Part shown: piece after piece, positions 25,243 to 35,288 of the stretch
How the letters are laid out: every line of letters begins with the position of its first letter
How positions within the stretch are numbered: position 1 is the stretch's first letter
Origin: Saprospiraceae bacterium
GTDB taxonomy: Bacteria > Bacteroidota > Bacteroidia > Chitinophagales > Saprospiraceae
Direction: 5' to 3'
Length of the DNA stretch: 64,000 nt
Assembly (NCBI GenBank): GCA_013214355.1
Contig: JABSSL010000083.1
Span: 1 to 64,000, forward strand
Made by a program: the position numbers and the translations under genes
The notes under the pieces: model-generated
The model's database searches: none
What the model was told of the DNA's origin: nothing
The model's input: only the letters and a program-made list of their open reading frames with translations

Positions 25243-28221
25243 ATGAGAGTACTTCCACTGATTCCTCTACTTTTTAGCTCCATTTTCCTATGCTCCAGTA
25301 TGTCTGCCCAGTCTTGCGTCAATTTGATCGTCGATGATCGTGTTATTGGTAGCACACACCTACTGCAGACTGCTTCTCAAACCCTCGTTGTGCGAGGTAA
25401 TTATAGCTATAGCTTGGCTTTACTGAGTAATGATAGGGGAATCGTAGCTCAGGTTTTTTCCAAGGGAGGGGTGGAATTTAATCAGGATGATGAGATCATC
25501 TTCATGGATGGTAGTCAGATTCGGAAGAGTTATCGATTCATCGGAATGGGAGAGATGCAGAGTCAGAAAGGTACCCCAACGCATCAAAATACCCTACAGC
25601 TAGACCTAAAGGCAGTGGAATGGTTCTCCAGAGGAGGCATTACGACCATTTACATTAAGAATAACATTAGTAATCAAATGCGGAAGTTCACCATCAATCA
25701 AAGTCGACAGCAGGAACTGGCAGCCCTTGCCAATTGCTTTTTGAAGACGATTGATCCAGATAAGGTGAACGATATTGTACTAACCGATAACACTTTTACT
25801 CCTCCAAAGAAAGGGGAGAAGGCTAAGGTACCGGTTAGTGCTACACCTGGTTCACCAAAGGTGAAAAAGGTTGCTAGTATTGAGGAGTTGAATGATCAAG
25901 AGCTGGCGGACCTTAAGAAAGAACTACAGGCGACTAAAGATCAGATTCGAAAAGAGATTGCGGCGGAGCGGGCAAAGGGAGATCAAGCCAAGCAACAGAT
26001 TCAGAAGGAAGTTACCTTGGCTAGGGAGCGGGCAGCTGAACAGAAGAAACAGTTTGCTGATGAAGTATTAGCTGCTAGGAAGCAATCGCAGGCAGAAATC
26101 GAAAAATCTCGAGCAGCGATGGCGGCTGAGGTGCAGACTGCAAAAGAAAATGCGGCAGTTCAGATGGACGAAATCCAATCAGGGGTGGCAGTAGCACGGA
26201 AGAATGCCAACGAAGCCATCCAGCAGGCACAGTTGGAATCAGCGGAGGAAATAGCTGCTACACGAGAAGCGGCTTCTGCTGAAATCAAGGCTGCTAAAGA
26301 AAAGCTAGAATTAGCAAAGTTAGAATATGCTGACGAGGTGTCCTCCGCCAGAGAGAATTCATCGGCAGAGTTGGATCGAATTCGGGATGAAACGGCTAAA
26401 ATGATTCAAGATGCTAGAGATCAGGCCGCTAAGCAGAAGAACTTGACCACGGAAGAGGTTGTATCTAGTAAGGAAACGGCTACGGCTCAGGTTCTTAAAA
26501 TTCAAGAGGAAACGGCTCAGGAAATTGCACAGCTGCGAGAAAAGGGGGCATTAGAGAAAGAGAAAATAGCTTTAGAGCTAGCAGAGAGTAGACGAAAAGT
26601 CGCGGAGGAGAAATCATTACTCTCCGAACAGAATGCTGCAGAAATTGCTGAATTGAGAGAAAATGCGACTAAGGAAAAAGAAAACTTGACGGTAGAGGTA
26701 GCGAATGCCAAGAAGAGTGCTGCCGAGGAGATTGATCAGATCCGTGCCCAAGTCCAAACAGAACAACAAAAGGCGCAGGAGGCCATCCAGGTGGCCCAGA
26801 AGGAATCTTCTGCTTCCGTCAAGGAGATTGGAGAGCAAGAGGCTGCCAAAGTCGCTGAAGCACGAGCTCAGGCACAATCACAAAAGGAGAAGATTGCCGC
26901 CGAAGTTAAGACTGCTCGTGAAAATGCCAATGCGGAATTAAATAAGATTCAGGAGGATCTTCAGAAGGCCATTGCTGATGCGCAAAGCAAAAAGGAAGAA
27001 GTGATGGCACAGACAGCTAATGAGGTGAAGATGGCGCAGGATAAGGCAGCAGGGGAGATTTCATCAGCTAAAGATAAAGCAGCGGAACAGGTGCAAGAAG
27101 CGAATAGCGCTAGCGCGAAAGCAAAAGAAAATTATGCAGCTGAAGTCAAGGCGGCTCAAGCTGCTGCCAAGGAACGGATGGAGAAAATACAGGCAGAAAC
27201 TGCGGCTGCCATCGCTAAGGCCAAGGAACAAGAGCAAGAGAAGAAGACTTTGAGTGCTGAAGAAGTAAAAACAGCGAAAGAGAAAGCGGCTACGGAAGTG
27301 AGATCTGCCCAAGAAAAGGCCGCTCAAGCTATAGCCGTAGCCAGAGAGCAGGAATCCAAAGCGCTAGAAAACTCGGCTACCTCTATTGCAGAAGCAAAGC
27401 AAAAATCAGCAGAGGCTATTGCTACGATTCAAAAGGAAGAAGCCGAGGCCGTCCGTAAGGCGCGCGAAAATGCCGTCAAAGAACGAGAAACACTTGCGGT
27501 AGATCTTGCTACTACCCGCGAGAAATTGGCCAATGATTTGGCCGCTATAAAGGAGAAGCAGGCACAGGAAGTTAAAGAGAGTGCCGAATTAGCTGCTAAG
27601 GAAAAAGAACGGCTATCGGTAGAGGTGCTACAGGCCAAGGAAAAAGCTGCGGAGGAGGTGGCCGAAGCACAGGAGAAGGCGGCGACTGATGTTGCCGAGG
27701 CTAGAAAGCAGTCGCTTGCCGCAATTGCCACGGCCAAGGAAGATGCTATCAAGCAGCAAGCTGCTTCTGCTGCAGAGGTGAAATTAGCGCACGAGCGGGC
27801 AAAGCAGGAAATTACCGCCTCCCGAGAAAAGTCTCAAGCAGAAGTGGCTAAAGCACGGGAAGATGCAAATGATAAAAAGGCACAGTATTTGGCAGAAACA
27901 AAGGCCGCACGCGAGGCGAGTAATGCCGAGATTACTAAGGCAAAGTCGGAATCCAGTGAACTCATCTACCAAGCTCAACAAGATGCCAAGGAGCAAATCA
28001 CTAAGGTGAAATCAGATGCCGCAGATCAGATTAAGTTAGAGAAGCAAAAGGCAAAGGCGGAGAAAGACAAGATCAAGGAAGAACTGATTGCCTATAAGCA
28101 GCAAACGGATCAATCTAAGAAAGAATTATCTGAACTAGAAGCTAAGTTGAAGAAGGCCAAGGAGGAATTGAAGCAATTAGAAGCGGCCTTGGCAAAGGCT
28201 AAATCAGATGGGAATAAATAG
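25243..28221 (+). CDS. Secreted hendecad-repeat coiled-coil protein
   Basis: 992 residues. A signal peptide (MRVLPLIPLLFSSIFLCSSM, then SAQS) is followed by a small beta-rich domain (about 25-165, with a Cys near each end) and a short linker. From about residue 215 to the end the protein is almost entirely Ala/Glu/Lys/Gln with very few aromatics and no proline. Much of it falls into an 11-residue period, e.g. AKEKAAEEVAE, AQEKAATDVAE, ARKQSLAAIAT. Such hendecads form long, nearly straight coiled coils and also occur in group 3 LEA proteins. If fully helical the rod would exceed 100 nm, far longer than the periplasm is wide. No T9SS sorting domain or outer-membrane anchor is visible. Family not recognised; it could be a surface filament or stress-protection protein. 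Confidence 0.85.
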   Translation: MRVLPLIPLLFSSIFLCSSMSAQSCVNLIVDDRVIGSTHLLQTASQTLVVRGNYSYSLALLSNDRGIVAQVFSKGGVEFNQDDEIIFMDGSQIRKSYRFIGMGEMQSQKGTPTHQNTLQLDLKAVEWFSRGGITTIYIKNNISNQMRKFTINQSRQQELAALANCFLKTIDPDKVNDIVLTDNTFTPPKKGEKAKVPVSATPGSPKVKKVASIEELNDQELADLKKELQATKDQIRKEIAAERAKGDQAKQQIQKEVTLARERAAEQKKQFADEVLAARKQSQAEIEKSRAAMAAEVQTAKENAAVQMDEIQSGVAVARKNANEAIQQAQLESAEEIAATREAASAEIKAAKEKLELAKLEYADEVSSARENSSAELDRIRDETAKMIQDARDQAAKQKNLTTEEVVSSKETATAQVLKIQEETAQEIAQLREKGALEKEKIALELAESRRKVAEEKSLLSEQNAAEIAELRENATKEKENLTVEVANAKKSAAEEIDQIRAQVQTEQQKAQEAIQVAQKESSASVKEIGEQEAAKVAEARAQAQSQKEKIAAEVKTARENANAELNKIQEDLQKAIADAQSKKEEVMAQTANEVKMAQDKAAGEISSAKDKAAEQVQEANSASAKAKENYAAEVKAAQAAAKERMEKIQAETAAAIAKAKEQEQEKKTLSAEEVKTAKEKAATEVRSAQEKAAQAIAVAREQESKALENSATSIAEAKQKSAEAIATIQKEEAEAVRKARENAVKERETLAVDLATTREKLANDLAAIKEKQAQEVKESAELAAKEKERLSVEVLQAKEKAAEEVAEAQEKAATDVAEARKQSLAAIATAKEDAIKQQAASAAEVKLAHERAKQEITASREKSQAEVAKAREDANDKKAQYLAETKAAREASNAEITKAKSESSELIYQAQQDAKEQITKVKSDAADQIKLEKQKAKAEKDKIKEELIAYKQQTDQSKKELSELEAKLKKAKEELKQLEAALAKAKSDGNK

Positions 28222-28256
28222 AAACGGCAGACTCAGGAAGTGAAGAGGAGTCGAAG

Positions 28257-28291
28257 AAAAGGCCTGCTGGGAACACCCAGCAGGCCTTTTT
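28257..28291. terminator. Strong bidirectional terminator
   Basis: GGCCTGCTGGG (28261-28271) pairs perfectly with CCCAGCAGGCC (28276-28286) around a 4-nt loop, with AAAA before and TTTTT after. It separates the coiled-coil gene from the convergent giant T9SS gene and can serve both. Confidence 0.92.
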
Positions 28292-28310
28292 CGATAATAG
28301 AAAAGTACCT

Positions 28311-31300
28311 CTATTTCTGTATCACCAGCCGCTTACTGACGACTAATCGATCACTTTGGATGAGACTAATCAAGTAAACGCCAGGGGCAAGATCTTGTAC
28401 ATCCATTGGCATCACTACCCCTGCTGCCGAATCGAGATCAACTTGCCGAAGCACTTTGCCAAAGGCATCGCGGACAAGCAATTTAGCGGCAACATCCTCA
28501 AACCCATCGAGCACAATCTGAGCTTGGTTGTAAGCGGGGTTAGGGAATATTTCAATGGTTCCATTTTCTACGTCTCCCAGCTTACTCCAAGCCTGCAAGT
28601 CTTCTGGAGTAATGGAACTTGGATCTCCTAGGATGCCACCAGCCAAAGTGCCGCTTCCGGATAGGCTAACATTCTTGAATACCGCTTCAACCACTGCGCT
28701 GCCATTCAAGCTGTAAGCCATCATTCCGAGATATATACACTCATCTAGATTAGAGAAGGTCACTTTATATAATAACCTCCAATAGTTACCATCCCTACTG
28801 GTATAGGACTTGATTTCATTTCCATTGCGAACGATACGTAGCCATTTTACGCGACTTCTATTCGAACGAGACTGCGAAACGATGCCTCCGTAACTAGCCC
28901 TATATTCTCTCCTGACACTGCGTGTGGAGGTATTCTTTAATACCCCAGCTCTTCTAGCTAAAGGATCTAGACTTTCTCTAGCCATTAGACCGGCATAGCC
29001 CCCAGTATTTATACTGGCGAGTTCTGCGGTTAAGGTACCATCTCCACAAAGTGACTGATAGACATAGGTGGCCTTATCGGCTGCTCGGAAAGCAGGCCAG
29101 CAGCCATCGGAGGTAAGGGTAAAGCTTTCGTCATCGACATCGTAGTCGGAAGTAGTCTGTCCATCACAGTTGAGGCTGCCATCATCCGGTCCTTCAGACC
29201 AACCACAAGGTAAGCCGATCACATCGACATAGGCGGTACAATCATCCTCATTCCCAGCGCCATCCTTGATGGTGACTGGAATGGCTACCGTATTGCCAAG
29301 TTCATCACAACCGATTGTTAGATCAGCAGATATGAACTCGACCGTTCCACAGTTATCTGAGCTAGCAGCTTCATTCCAAACCTGTGCAACAGTCAAGTTG
29401 ATATCCTGTTCTCCGTTGAAGTCCACAGTTACATCTTTACAGACTGCCACTGGATCCTCTCCATCAAATACTACTAGGAAGTGTGAACAAGATTTCTTGT
29501 TGCCATGAATATCTTTAGCTCTCCATTGTACCTCGTAGCGTCCTACAGGGAAGAAACCACTGGGGTCGAAGACTCTACTGGTCCAGCTACCAGTCGGGTT
29601 GTTGTTTTCATCAACTGTTCTATATCTGGCCTTTACGTTCTGTACATCACAATTGTCCGAAGCTTGGGCCGGCGTGAAGTCGACATTGGCCCCACATTGA
29701 CCAGGATCGTTGCTAGTGGTGATATTACTTGGGCAGGCGATATCAGGTTTCTCATTGTCCGCTACCGTCACCGTAAAGCTACAGTCCATCGCATCATTGC
29801 CAGCAACATCACTACCAGAGTAGGTGACGGTCGTAGTACCTACAGGAAAGAAATCGTCTGGGAAATGCGTACTATTAGATAGAGCTCCTGGGCAATTATC
29901 ACTTAAGGTAGGCAGTGTCCAATTGACATTTGCACCGCAGTCTCCTGTATCATTGTTGACGGAGATATTACCTGGGCAATTGCTGAAGGTCGGGGCTTGC
30001 AGATCCTGTACCGTCACAGTTGCTGTACATTGACTGCTCAAACTACCATCACTTACAGTTAGTCCTACAGTATATGTGCCAGGTCCAAATGGCCCACTGT
30101 CATCCAAGCTAAGCTGTAATGGGTCGTTATCTGGATCACTAGAATTATCGTTTACTTGTGCGGGGGTAATACTGGCTTCACAGGTATTGAGTGCGGTAGA
30201 AACGGTAATATTCTTGCAATTGGCCACTGGGGGTTGATTGCAAGCCCCCACATTATCTACCACATTAAAACTACAGTCGATCGTGCTTATACCTCCAGAA
30301 AGATCATTGGCAGTCAGGGTCACAGTTTGTATACCGAGATCGTCACAGGTGTAATTCAACTCTGGGCTCGTCTCTATGGCACCACAATTATCGGTGGAGT
30401 TACCATCTCCTATATTGGCAGGTAAGGTCCCATTACCCATTAGGTCGAGTTCAACATCTTGTATAACACCCGGACATTTGGCAACAGGATCTTCATTGTC
30501 ATTCACCGTCACATTAAAGGAGCAGTTAGCAGTTCTGTTAAAATTATCCGTAGCCGTCACATCGACTTGTGCAGTACCTACATTAAAGGTTGTGCCGGGA
30601 TTTTGACTATAGGTGATCTCTACATTGGTATCGCAATTGTCGGTAGCGGAGGCCGCAAAGCTAACTACAGCATTACACTGACCAGGATCATTATTTACAC
30701 TAATATCACTCGGACAGGTTGGAACAGGGTCTTCCGTATCATTAACGGTAACGGTAAAACTACAATTGATGGCGTTATTTCCAGCTACGTCACTTCCTGA
30801 ATACGTAACTGTGGTAGAACCTGCGGAGAAGAAATCTCCTGAGTTATGACTTGAGTTTTGACTGGTACTTGGGCAGTTGTCGCCTAGCGTAGGAGGCGTC
30901 CAAGTTACATTGGCACCGCACAGACCTTGCTCATTGCTAACCGAGATATTACCTGGGCAATTGCTAAAGGTTGGTGCTTCATTATCATTCACCTTGACAG
31001 TGAAGTTGCAAACATCTGTGTTACCGCTGAAATCCGTAGCCGTTACAGTGATGGGGGTGACGCCTACAGGAAATAAGCCACCGCTAGATGGGATTGCAAA
31101 TGCCGTTGCTCCTAGGCAGTTATCAGTGGCTGAAGCGGAGAAAGATACTACCGCTCCACATTGTCCAGGATCATTATTGACCATAATATCTTCTGGGCAG
31201 ATCGCCACCGGATCTTCACTATCCCTTACGATAACAAGAAAGGAACAGTTGTCAGTATTGTCAAGGTCATCTGTAGCGGTTACGTCTACTTGGGTTGTTC

Positions 31301-34300
31301 CCACGTTAAATACTGTACCTGGATTCTGGCTATAGGTAATATCTACGATCCCACCACAATTATCTGTGGCCGTAGCGTTAAAGCTGACCAATGCACTGCA
31401 AAGTCCTGGATCGTTGCTAACAGTGATATCGGCAGGGCAGCTTGCTACAGGGTTGACACCATCTTCAACGGTGATAGTGATGGAGGCACAAGCACCACTC
31501 GTACCAGAGCAAGTGCCCTCCGCACGGACATAGTAGGTAGTAGTGACAGTCGGTGATACGTTGAAATTCGGACCGGTGGCGACTTCTGCGCCTCCACAAC
31601 TGCCAGTATACCACACCCAGCTTTGATCATCATTTAGACTTCCAACGACTGAAAGGGTCTGAAGGGAGGATGGGCATAATGGACCAGGGCTGCCATTGAT
31701 GCTGTTGACCACGCCGGGCGAGCAGCAGGCGAGATTGCAGCTGAGGGGTAGGGTAGTAAAAGCATCATCATTCGAGTTCCAGTTAGCTTCTGTATTAATC
31801 TGTAAACCGGAAGCAACGCTGACTTTTGAGCAGTCTAGGGTAGCATTGTCTCGTTCAGGGGAAATCGAAATGGAGTTCACACCATCTGTAAATACACTTG
31901 GTTTCGCGGAGTTGTTGGAGTTTGTAGCATCTGCATCCCAACCACTATTCATCTGAATGGCTGCAATAAAGGCTGCTTCATTACCACTTGTGGGTGCGTT
32001 CCCTTGATAGGCAAAGAGTTGGTCTCCCGAAATAGATAAATCAATCGCATTGCCGCTTCCGTTGACATCACCTGCTTCTACTCCATTGGCATCAAAAAAC
32101 TTGCTTGGATTAACGGCGAAATCGAAAACATTGAATTCATCTCCACAACTGTAAGGGCGGCAGAATTCCAAGGTTCTGGTTCCCTCGCCGCTTCTAAAGC
32201 CTCCGGAGCTTAGCCAGCCATTATCGGTAAAGGTGATGGTGGTTCCAGCGTTAAGATCCTTCAAGATGACGAAGGCAACGTCATCTTCGTCGGCACTGTA
32301 GGAAACGAAAGCAATATCTCCTAATGTTAAGCCCGTTTGACTCAAGAAGACGATGGTGACCTCGTCCTCCGTATCGGGACAGCTCGCGGCGGAATTATCG
32401 ATGGTCCATTTAAGGGTATAGGACTGGCCCGCGGTTCCTTCAAAAGTAGTGGTTGGGTTTTCATCGTCAGCTAGCATCCCTTGACCATCACCTGGATCGA
32501 CAAAGGTCCAGGTACCATCCCCTAAACCACCATTGCCTTGTAATTGCGTCATGGTATTCCCAATGATCTTTTCTACATCATTGGGTCCGGCGTCGGCTTG
32601 CACGGAAGTGACCGAAATGGTAGCCGTTTGGCAACTTTCTGTGATGACACAACCTCCTCGACCACTGACATAATAGGTGGTTGTAGCAGTCGGCGTAACA
32701 TTGAATGACGAGCTAGAGGTAGTCCCAACTAGCGTACCTCCACAACTGCCGGTATAAATGGCCCATTCATTGGCGCCATTGAGTGTTCCATTGATGGTTA
32801 GGGCTACCGTTTGCCCTGGACAAGCCGATGACGGGGCAGAGACACTGGTCAATACCGGCTCCACACAGGAGCCGCAAGTGAAACTGCAGTAATTCAAGTC
32901 GATTACCGTACTACTACTATTCCAGTTGCTAGCCGTGTTAACTGCTGCTCCAAGATTGGTAGGAGAATTAGTAGTAATTGCACAATTGTATTCGGCATTG
33001 TCCGTCTTGGGAGAAATCGAGATTGAATTTACTCCATCTGTAAAGGCAGAGGGTTGGGCAGAAGAATTAGCATTGCTGGCATCGCTATTCCAAACCCCAT
33101 TCATCTGAATAGCTGCGATCCAATTGGAAGCCCCTCCGGTGGTGGGTTCCATTCCTTGATAAGCAAAGACCTGGTCTCCGCTACCAGATAACTGTGGGAA
33201 ACTACCGCTGACAAAAAGAGCAGCATCGTTTCCGCCCTCGTCTTTGATATGCGTATTGCTGCTTAGGGCAGAGAATTCGTCACCACAGGCATAGGGGCGG
33301 CAAAATTCATAAGTAATCGTCTGCTCATTTCCTCTAAATCCTCCTGCACTGAACCAGCCTCTATCTGTAAAAGTGATCCTGGTGCCCGCATTGATATCTT
33401 TTAATAAAACAAATCTAAATTCGTCTGGGGTATCTGAGTTGTAGCCCGTAAAGGCAATATCTCCTAACCCTAAGGTAGTCGAGCTCAAAAAAGTGATAAA
33501 TACTTCGTCGGAGCTATTGGGGCAGCCAGCATTGCTAACTGTCCATCTTAATTCATATTCTTGACCAGCGGTGCCTGTAAAGGTAGTCGTGGCTAGGCTA
33601 GAACTTGTTGTCCCGGATACTCCATTAAAGAAACCATTCCCATCTCCGACTCCTACAATGCTCCAAGTGCCTGAACCATTGCCACTGATACTAGCGGTGG
33701 TGCTCCCGTTTATCTTTTGATCACTGCCTGCATTAGCCGTCAAGCCATTGACTGTGATTAGAATCGGAGTACATGTTGGAGTACTTACACATCCTCCTGT
33801 ACCACCTACATGGTAGGTAGTAGTGGCTGATATAGATGGGATACTAAAAGTGGCACCATTGACAGCAGTTGTCGAACCTACTAGCGTTCCTCCGCAGCTT
33901 CCCGTGTACAAGTTCCATGTCGTGGCATCACCAGGTGTACCAGTAACCGTTACGACTACATTATCCCCTGGGCAAAAGGTATTACTACCAATGGTGGAGT
34001 TGGTGGTGAGGCTAGTGATAGTAGGAGCGGTACAGTCGGGAGTGCAGGAGAAAGGACTTGAACAAAAGTTAGCTACAGCTGAATTCCTGTCTTCACTGAA
34101 TGCCCAATTTGCATCCGTATTGAGGACATTTTGTAGGGATGCAGCATCCCCGGATGTAATAGAACAATCATACTTAGCCGCATCATTTTCACCACCAAAT
34201 ACAGAATAATTACCTGTATTGAAAATACTTGGTTTGGCAGATTCCGGACTTCCAGAGACACCATTGGAATTGTCGGCCACCTCATCCCATAAGGTTGCAT

Positions 34301-34799
34301 TACAACCATTTGCTTCGCAATTCATATGAATGGCCGCAATCCAATTGGATGCTGTCTCAGAATTAGGTGCTGAACCTTGATAGGCAAAGATTTGATCGCC
34401 ACTGGCTGAAAGTGCGAAGGAGCCTGCTTCAGTTATCATCCCTGCAGTAGCTCCATTACGGTTAAAAAACTTCCAACCACTTTGATCAATAATCCTAAAC
34501 TCATCTCCACAAGATTGATTACTAGTGAATTTTACCGTTAATGTTCCTTCAGAGGTATTAAAAGTGCCATTGGGAAACCAACCTTTATCGGTAAAGGTGA
34601 TTTCAGTATTGGCATCTATGCCTTTAAGAAGTACAAATGTGAATTCGTCAGGATCATCAGCATTGTAACCGGTAAAGGCAATATCCCCAAGCCCAAGTGT
34701 GGTGGCCTGGCTATTAAAGAATCCCAAAGTCAATAGACTAAGAACAAAAAGAAAATGGTAAACAAAGGATCTCATATTGTTTGTTTTACTTATTGGCAA
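28311..34799 (-). CDS. Giant modular T9SS-exported protein with HYR repeats
   Basis: 2162 residues with a signal peptide. Three tandem blocks start near residues 33, 440 and 825. Each has a domain opening LGDIAFTGYN or LGDIAFVSYS with a conserved ITFTDxGW motif, followed by an Ig-like segment (VLTSVSAPSSACPGQTVALT in block 2) and, in blocks 1 and 2, a PKD-like segment. From about 1120 to 1785 come seven or so HYR (hyalin) repeats with DNCG/DNCP motifs. A concanavalin-like domain (about 1865-2055) and a C-terminal T9SS sorting domain (from about 2080, IEIFPNPAYNQAQIVLDG, ending SKRLVIQK) follow. It should be exported across the outer membrane by the type IX system and attached to the surface. 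HYR, PKD and lectin-like modules suggest adhesion. A paralogue lies directly upstream. Confidence 0.9.
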   Translation of the reverse strand: MPISKTNNMRSFVYHFLFVLSLLTLGFFNSQATTLGLGDIAFTGYNADDPDEFTFVLLKGIDANTEITFTDKGWFPNGTFNTSEGTLTVKFTSNQSCGDEFRIIDQSGWKFFNRNGATAGMITEAGSFALSASGDQIFAYQGSAPNSETASNWIAAIHMNCEANGCNATLWDEVADNSNGVSGSPESAKPSIFNTGNYSVFGGENDAAKYDCSITSGDAASLQNVLNTDANWAFSEDRNSAVANFCSSPFSCTPDCTAPTITSLTTNSTIGSNTFCPGDNVVVTVTGTPGDATTWNLYTGSCGGTLVGSTTAVNGATFSIPSISATTTYHVGGTGGCVSTPTCTPILITVNGLTANAGSDQKINGSTTASISGNGSGTWSIVGVGDGNGFFNGVSGTTSSSLATTTFTGTAGQEYELRWTVSNAGCPNSSDEVFITFLSSTTLGLGDIAFTGYNSDTPDEFRFVLLKDINAGTRITFTDRGWFSAGGFRGNEQTITYEFCRPYACGDEFSALSSNTHIKDEGGNDAALFVSGSFPQLSGSGDQVFAYQGMEPTTGGASNWIAAIQMNGVWNSDASNANSSAQPSAFTDGVNSISISPKTDNAEYNCAITTNSPTNLGAAVNTASNWNSSSTVIDLNYCSFTCGSCVEPVLTSVSAPSSACPGQTVALTINGTLNGANEWAIYTGSCGGTLVGTTSSSSFNVTPTATTTYYVSGRGGCVITESCQTATISVTSVQADAGPNDVEKIIGNTMTQLQGNGGLGDGTWTFVDPGDGQGMLADDENPTTTFEGTAGQSYTLKWTIDNSAASCPDTEDEVTIVFLSQTGLTLGDIAFVSYSADEDDVAFVILKDLNAGTTITFTDNGWLSSGGFRSGEGTRTLEFCRPYSCGDEFNVFDFAVNPSKFFDANGVEAGDVNGSGNAIDLSISGDQLFAYQGNAPTSGNEAAFIAAIQMNSGWDADATNSNNSAKPSVFTDGVNSISISPERDNATLDCSKVSVASGLQINTEANWNSNDDAFTTLPLSCNLACCSPGVVNSINGSPGPLCPSSLQTLSVVGSLNDDQSWVWYTGSCGGAEVATGPNFNVSPTVTTTYYVRAEGTCSGTSGACASITITVEDGVNPVASCPADITVSNDPGLCSALVSFNATATDNCGGIVDITYSQNPGTVFNVGTTQVDVTATDDLDNTDNCSFLVIVRDSEDPVAICPEDIMVNNDPGQCGAVVSFSASATDNCLGATAFAIPSSGGLFPVGVTPITVTATDFSGNTDVCNFTVKVNDNEAPTFSNCPGNISVSNEQGLCGANVTWTPPTLGDNCPSTSQNSSHNSGDFFSAGSTTVTYSGSDVAGNNAINCSFTVTVNDTEDPVPTCPSDISVNNDPGQCNAVVSFAASATDNCDTNVEITYSQNPGTTFNVGTAQVDVTATDNFNRTANCSFNVTVNDNEDPVAKCPGVIQDVELDLMGNGTLPANIGDGNSTDNCGAIETSPELNYTCDDLGIQTVTLTANDLSGGISTIDCSFNVVDNVGACNQPPVANCKNITVSTALNTCEASITPAQVNDNSSDPDNDPLQLSLDDSGPFGPGTYTVGLTVSDGSLSSQCTATVTVQDLQAPTFSNCPGNISVNNDTGDCGANVNWTLPTLSDNCPGALSNSTHFPDDFFPVGTTTVTYSGSDVAGNDAMDCSFTVTVADNEKPDIACPSNITTSNDPGQCGANVDFTPAQASDNCDVQNVKARYRTVDENNNPTGSWTSRVFDPSGFFPVGRYEVQWRAKDIHGNKKSCSHFLVVFDGEDPVAVCKDVTVDFNGEQDINLTVAQVWNEAASSDNCGTVEFISADLTIGCDELGNTVAIPVTIKDGAGNEDDCTAYVDVIGLPCGWSEGPDDGSLNCDGQTTSDYDVDDESFTLTSDGCWPAFRAADKATYVYQSLCGDGTLTAELASINTGGYAGLMARESLDPLARRAGVLKNTSTRSVRREYRASYGGIVSQSRSNRSRVKWLRIVRNGNEIKSYTSRDGNYWRLLYKVTFSNLDECIYLGMMAYSLNGSAVVEAVFKNVSLSGSGTLAGGILGDPSSITPEDLQAWSKLGDVENGTIEIFPNPAYNQAQIVLDGFEDVAAKLLVRDAFGKVLRQVDLDSAAGVVMPMDVQDLAPGVYLISLIQSDRLVVSKRLVIQK

Positions 34800-34811
34800 A
34801 AGAATGCCCGT

Positions 34812-34891
34812 CTCTAGTGGGAGGTCACTAGAGTACTGATTGGAAATGGGTTTCCAATCCTATGGACTAAGGCAGACGATAGCCCTTAGTC
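34812..34891 (-). promoter_or_regulatory. Three tandem stem-loops in the 5' leader
   Basis: CTCTAGTG/CACTAGAG (34812-34833, 6-nt loop), GATTGGAAA/TTTCCAATC (34838-34859, 4-nt loop) and GACTAAGG/CCTTAGTC (34865-34891) follow one another within 80 bp, starting 13 bp from the giant gene start codon. Each arm pairs perfectly. None has a U-tract, so they are not terminators. They could stabilise the long mRNA or bind a regulator. Confidence 0.55.
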
Positions 34892-35206
34892 GAGCATAGG
34901 TTAGAATCGATGGATTGGAGGAATTCCTGATTCCGTTTGTAAGGAAAACAGTTAGGAGACTAAATAAATACTGAATACAATTACTGAGTGGAGAAAGATT
35001 GGTTGCTTGTAACTTTACTTTTCAAAAGTACCTTTTGCCCCAGATATATCCAAGTATTTATTATTAATTTATTGTATAAGTGTGGACTTGGTTTCTGACT
35101 TGTACAAGTGACCTTGATTCGGCTGGATGTTTAGCGAGGGACTTGTAAAATGGAACAATAACTAAAGTGCTGGTCATTAGTTATTTATGGTCACAGAGAA
35201 CTTTGT

Positions 35207-35260
35207 TGCTCGGATTAGCGAGGCAAAGTTCCCAAAAAACCAATATCTGGGAGCTTTGCC
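35207..35260. promoter_or_regulatory. Two overlapping, mutually exclusive stem-loops
   Basis: GAACTTTG near 35208 can pair with CAAAGTTC at 35224-35231. The same stretch, as GGCAAAGTTCCC (35222-35233), can pair with GGGAGCTTTGCC (35249-35260) with one mismatch. The second is placed as a terminator-like hairpin after the 599-residue gene, though it lacks a good U-tract. Confidence 0.4.
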
Positions 35261-35288
35261 TTCTTATAGGTAGTATGTCTATTTCTCT

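Larger units (their letters stand above)
34800..35288. other. Leader and intergenic region of the giant T9SS gene
   Basis: 489 bp with no gene. It holds three consecutive perfect hairpins next to the giant gene start (34812-34891) and two mutually exclusive stem-loops nearer the upstream gene (35207-35260). No clear TAnnTTTG promoter is visible on the minus strand. Confidence 0.55.

Noticed and set aside
27429-27752. Ser/Ala-rich minus-strand reading frame in the coiled-coil gene
   Set aside because: Produced by the Glu/Lys/Ala codon pattern on the plus strand; no independent evidence.
30877-31335. 152-residue plus-strand reading frame
   Set aside because: Antisense to the HYR repeats of the giant protein. 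Its regular look comes from the repeated DNA on the other strand.
29450-31440. Repeated DNA that might be a CRISPR or satellite array
   Set aside because: The period is about 240 bp, the copies are diverged, and they translate into HYR protein repeats.
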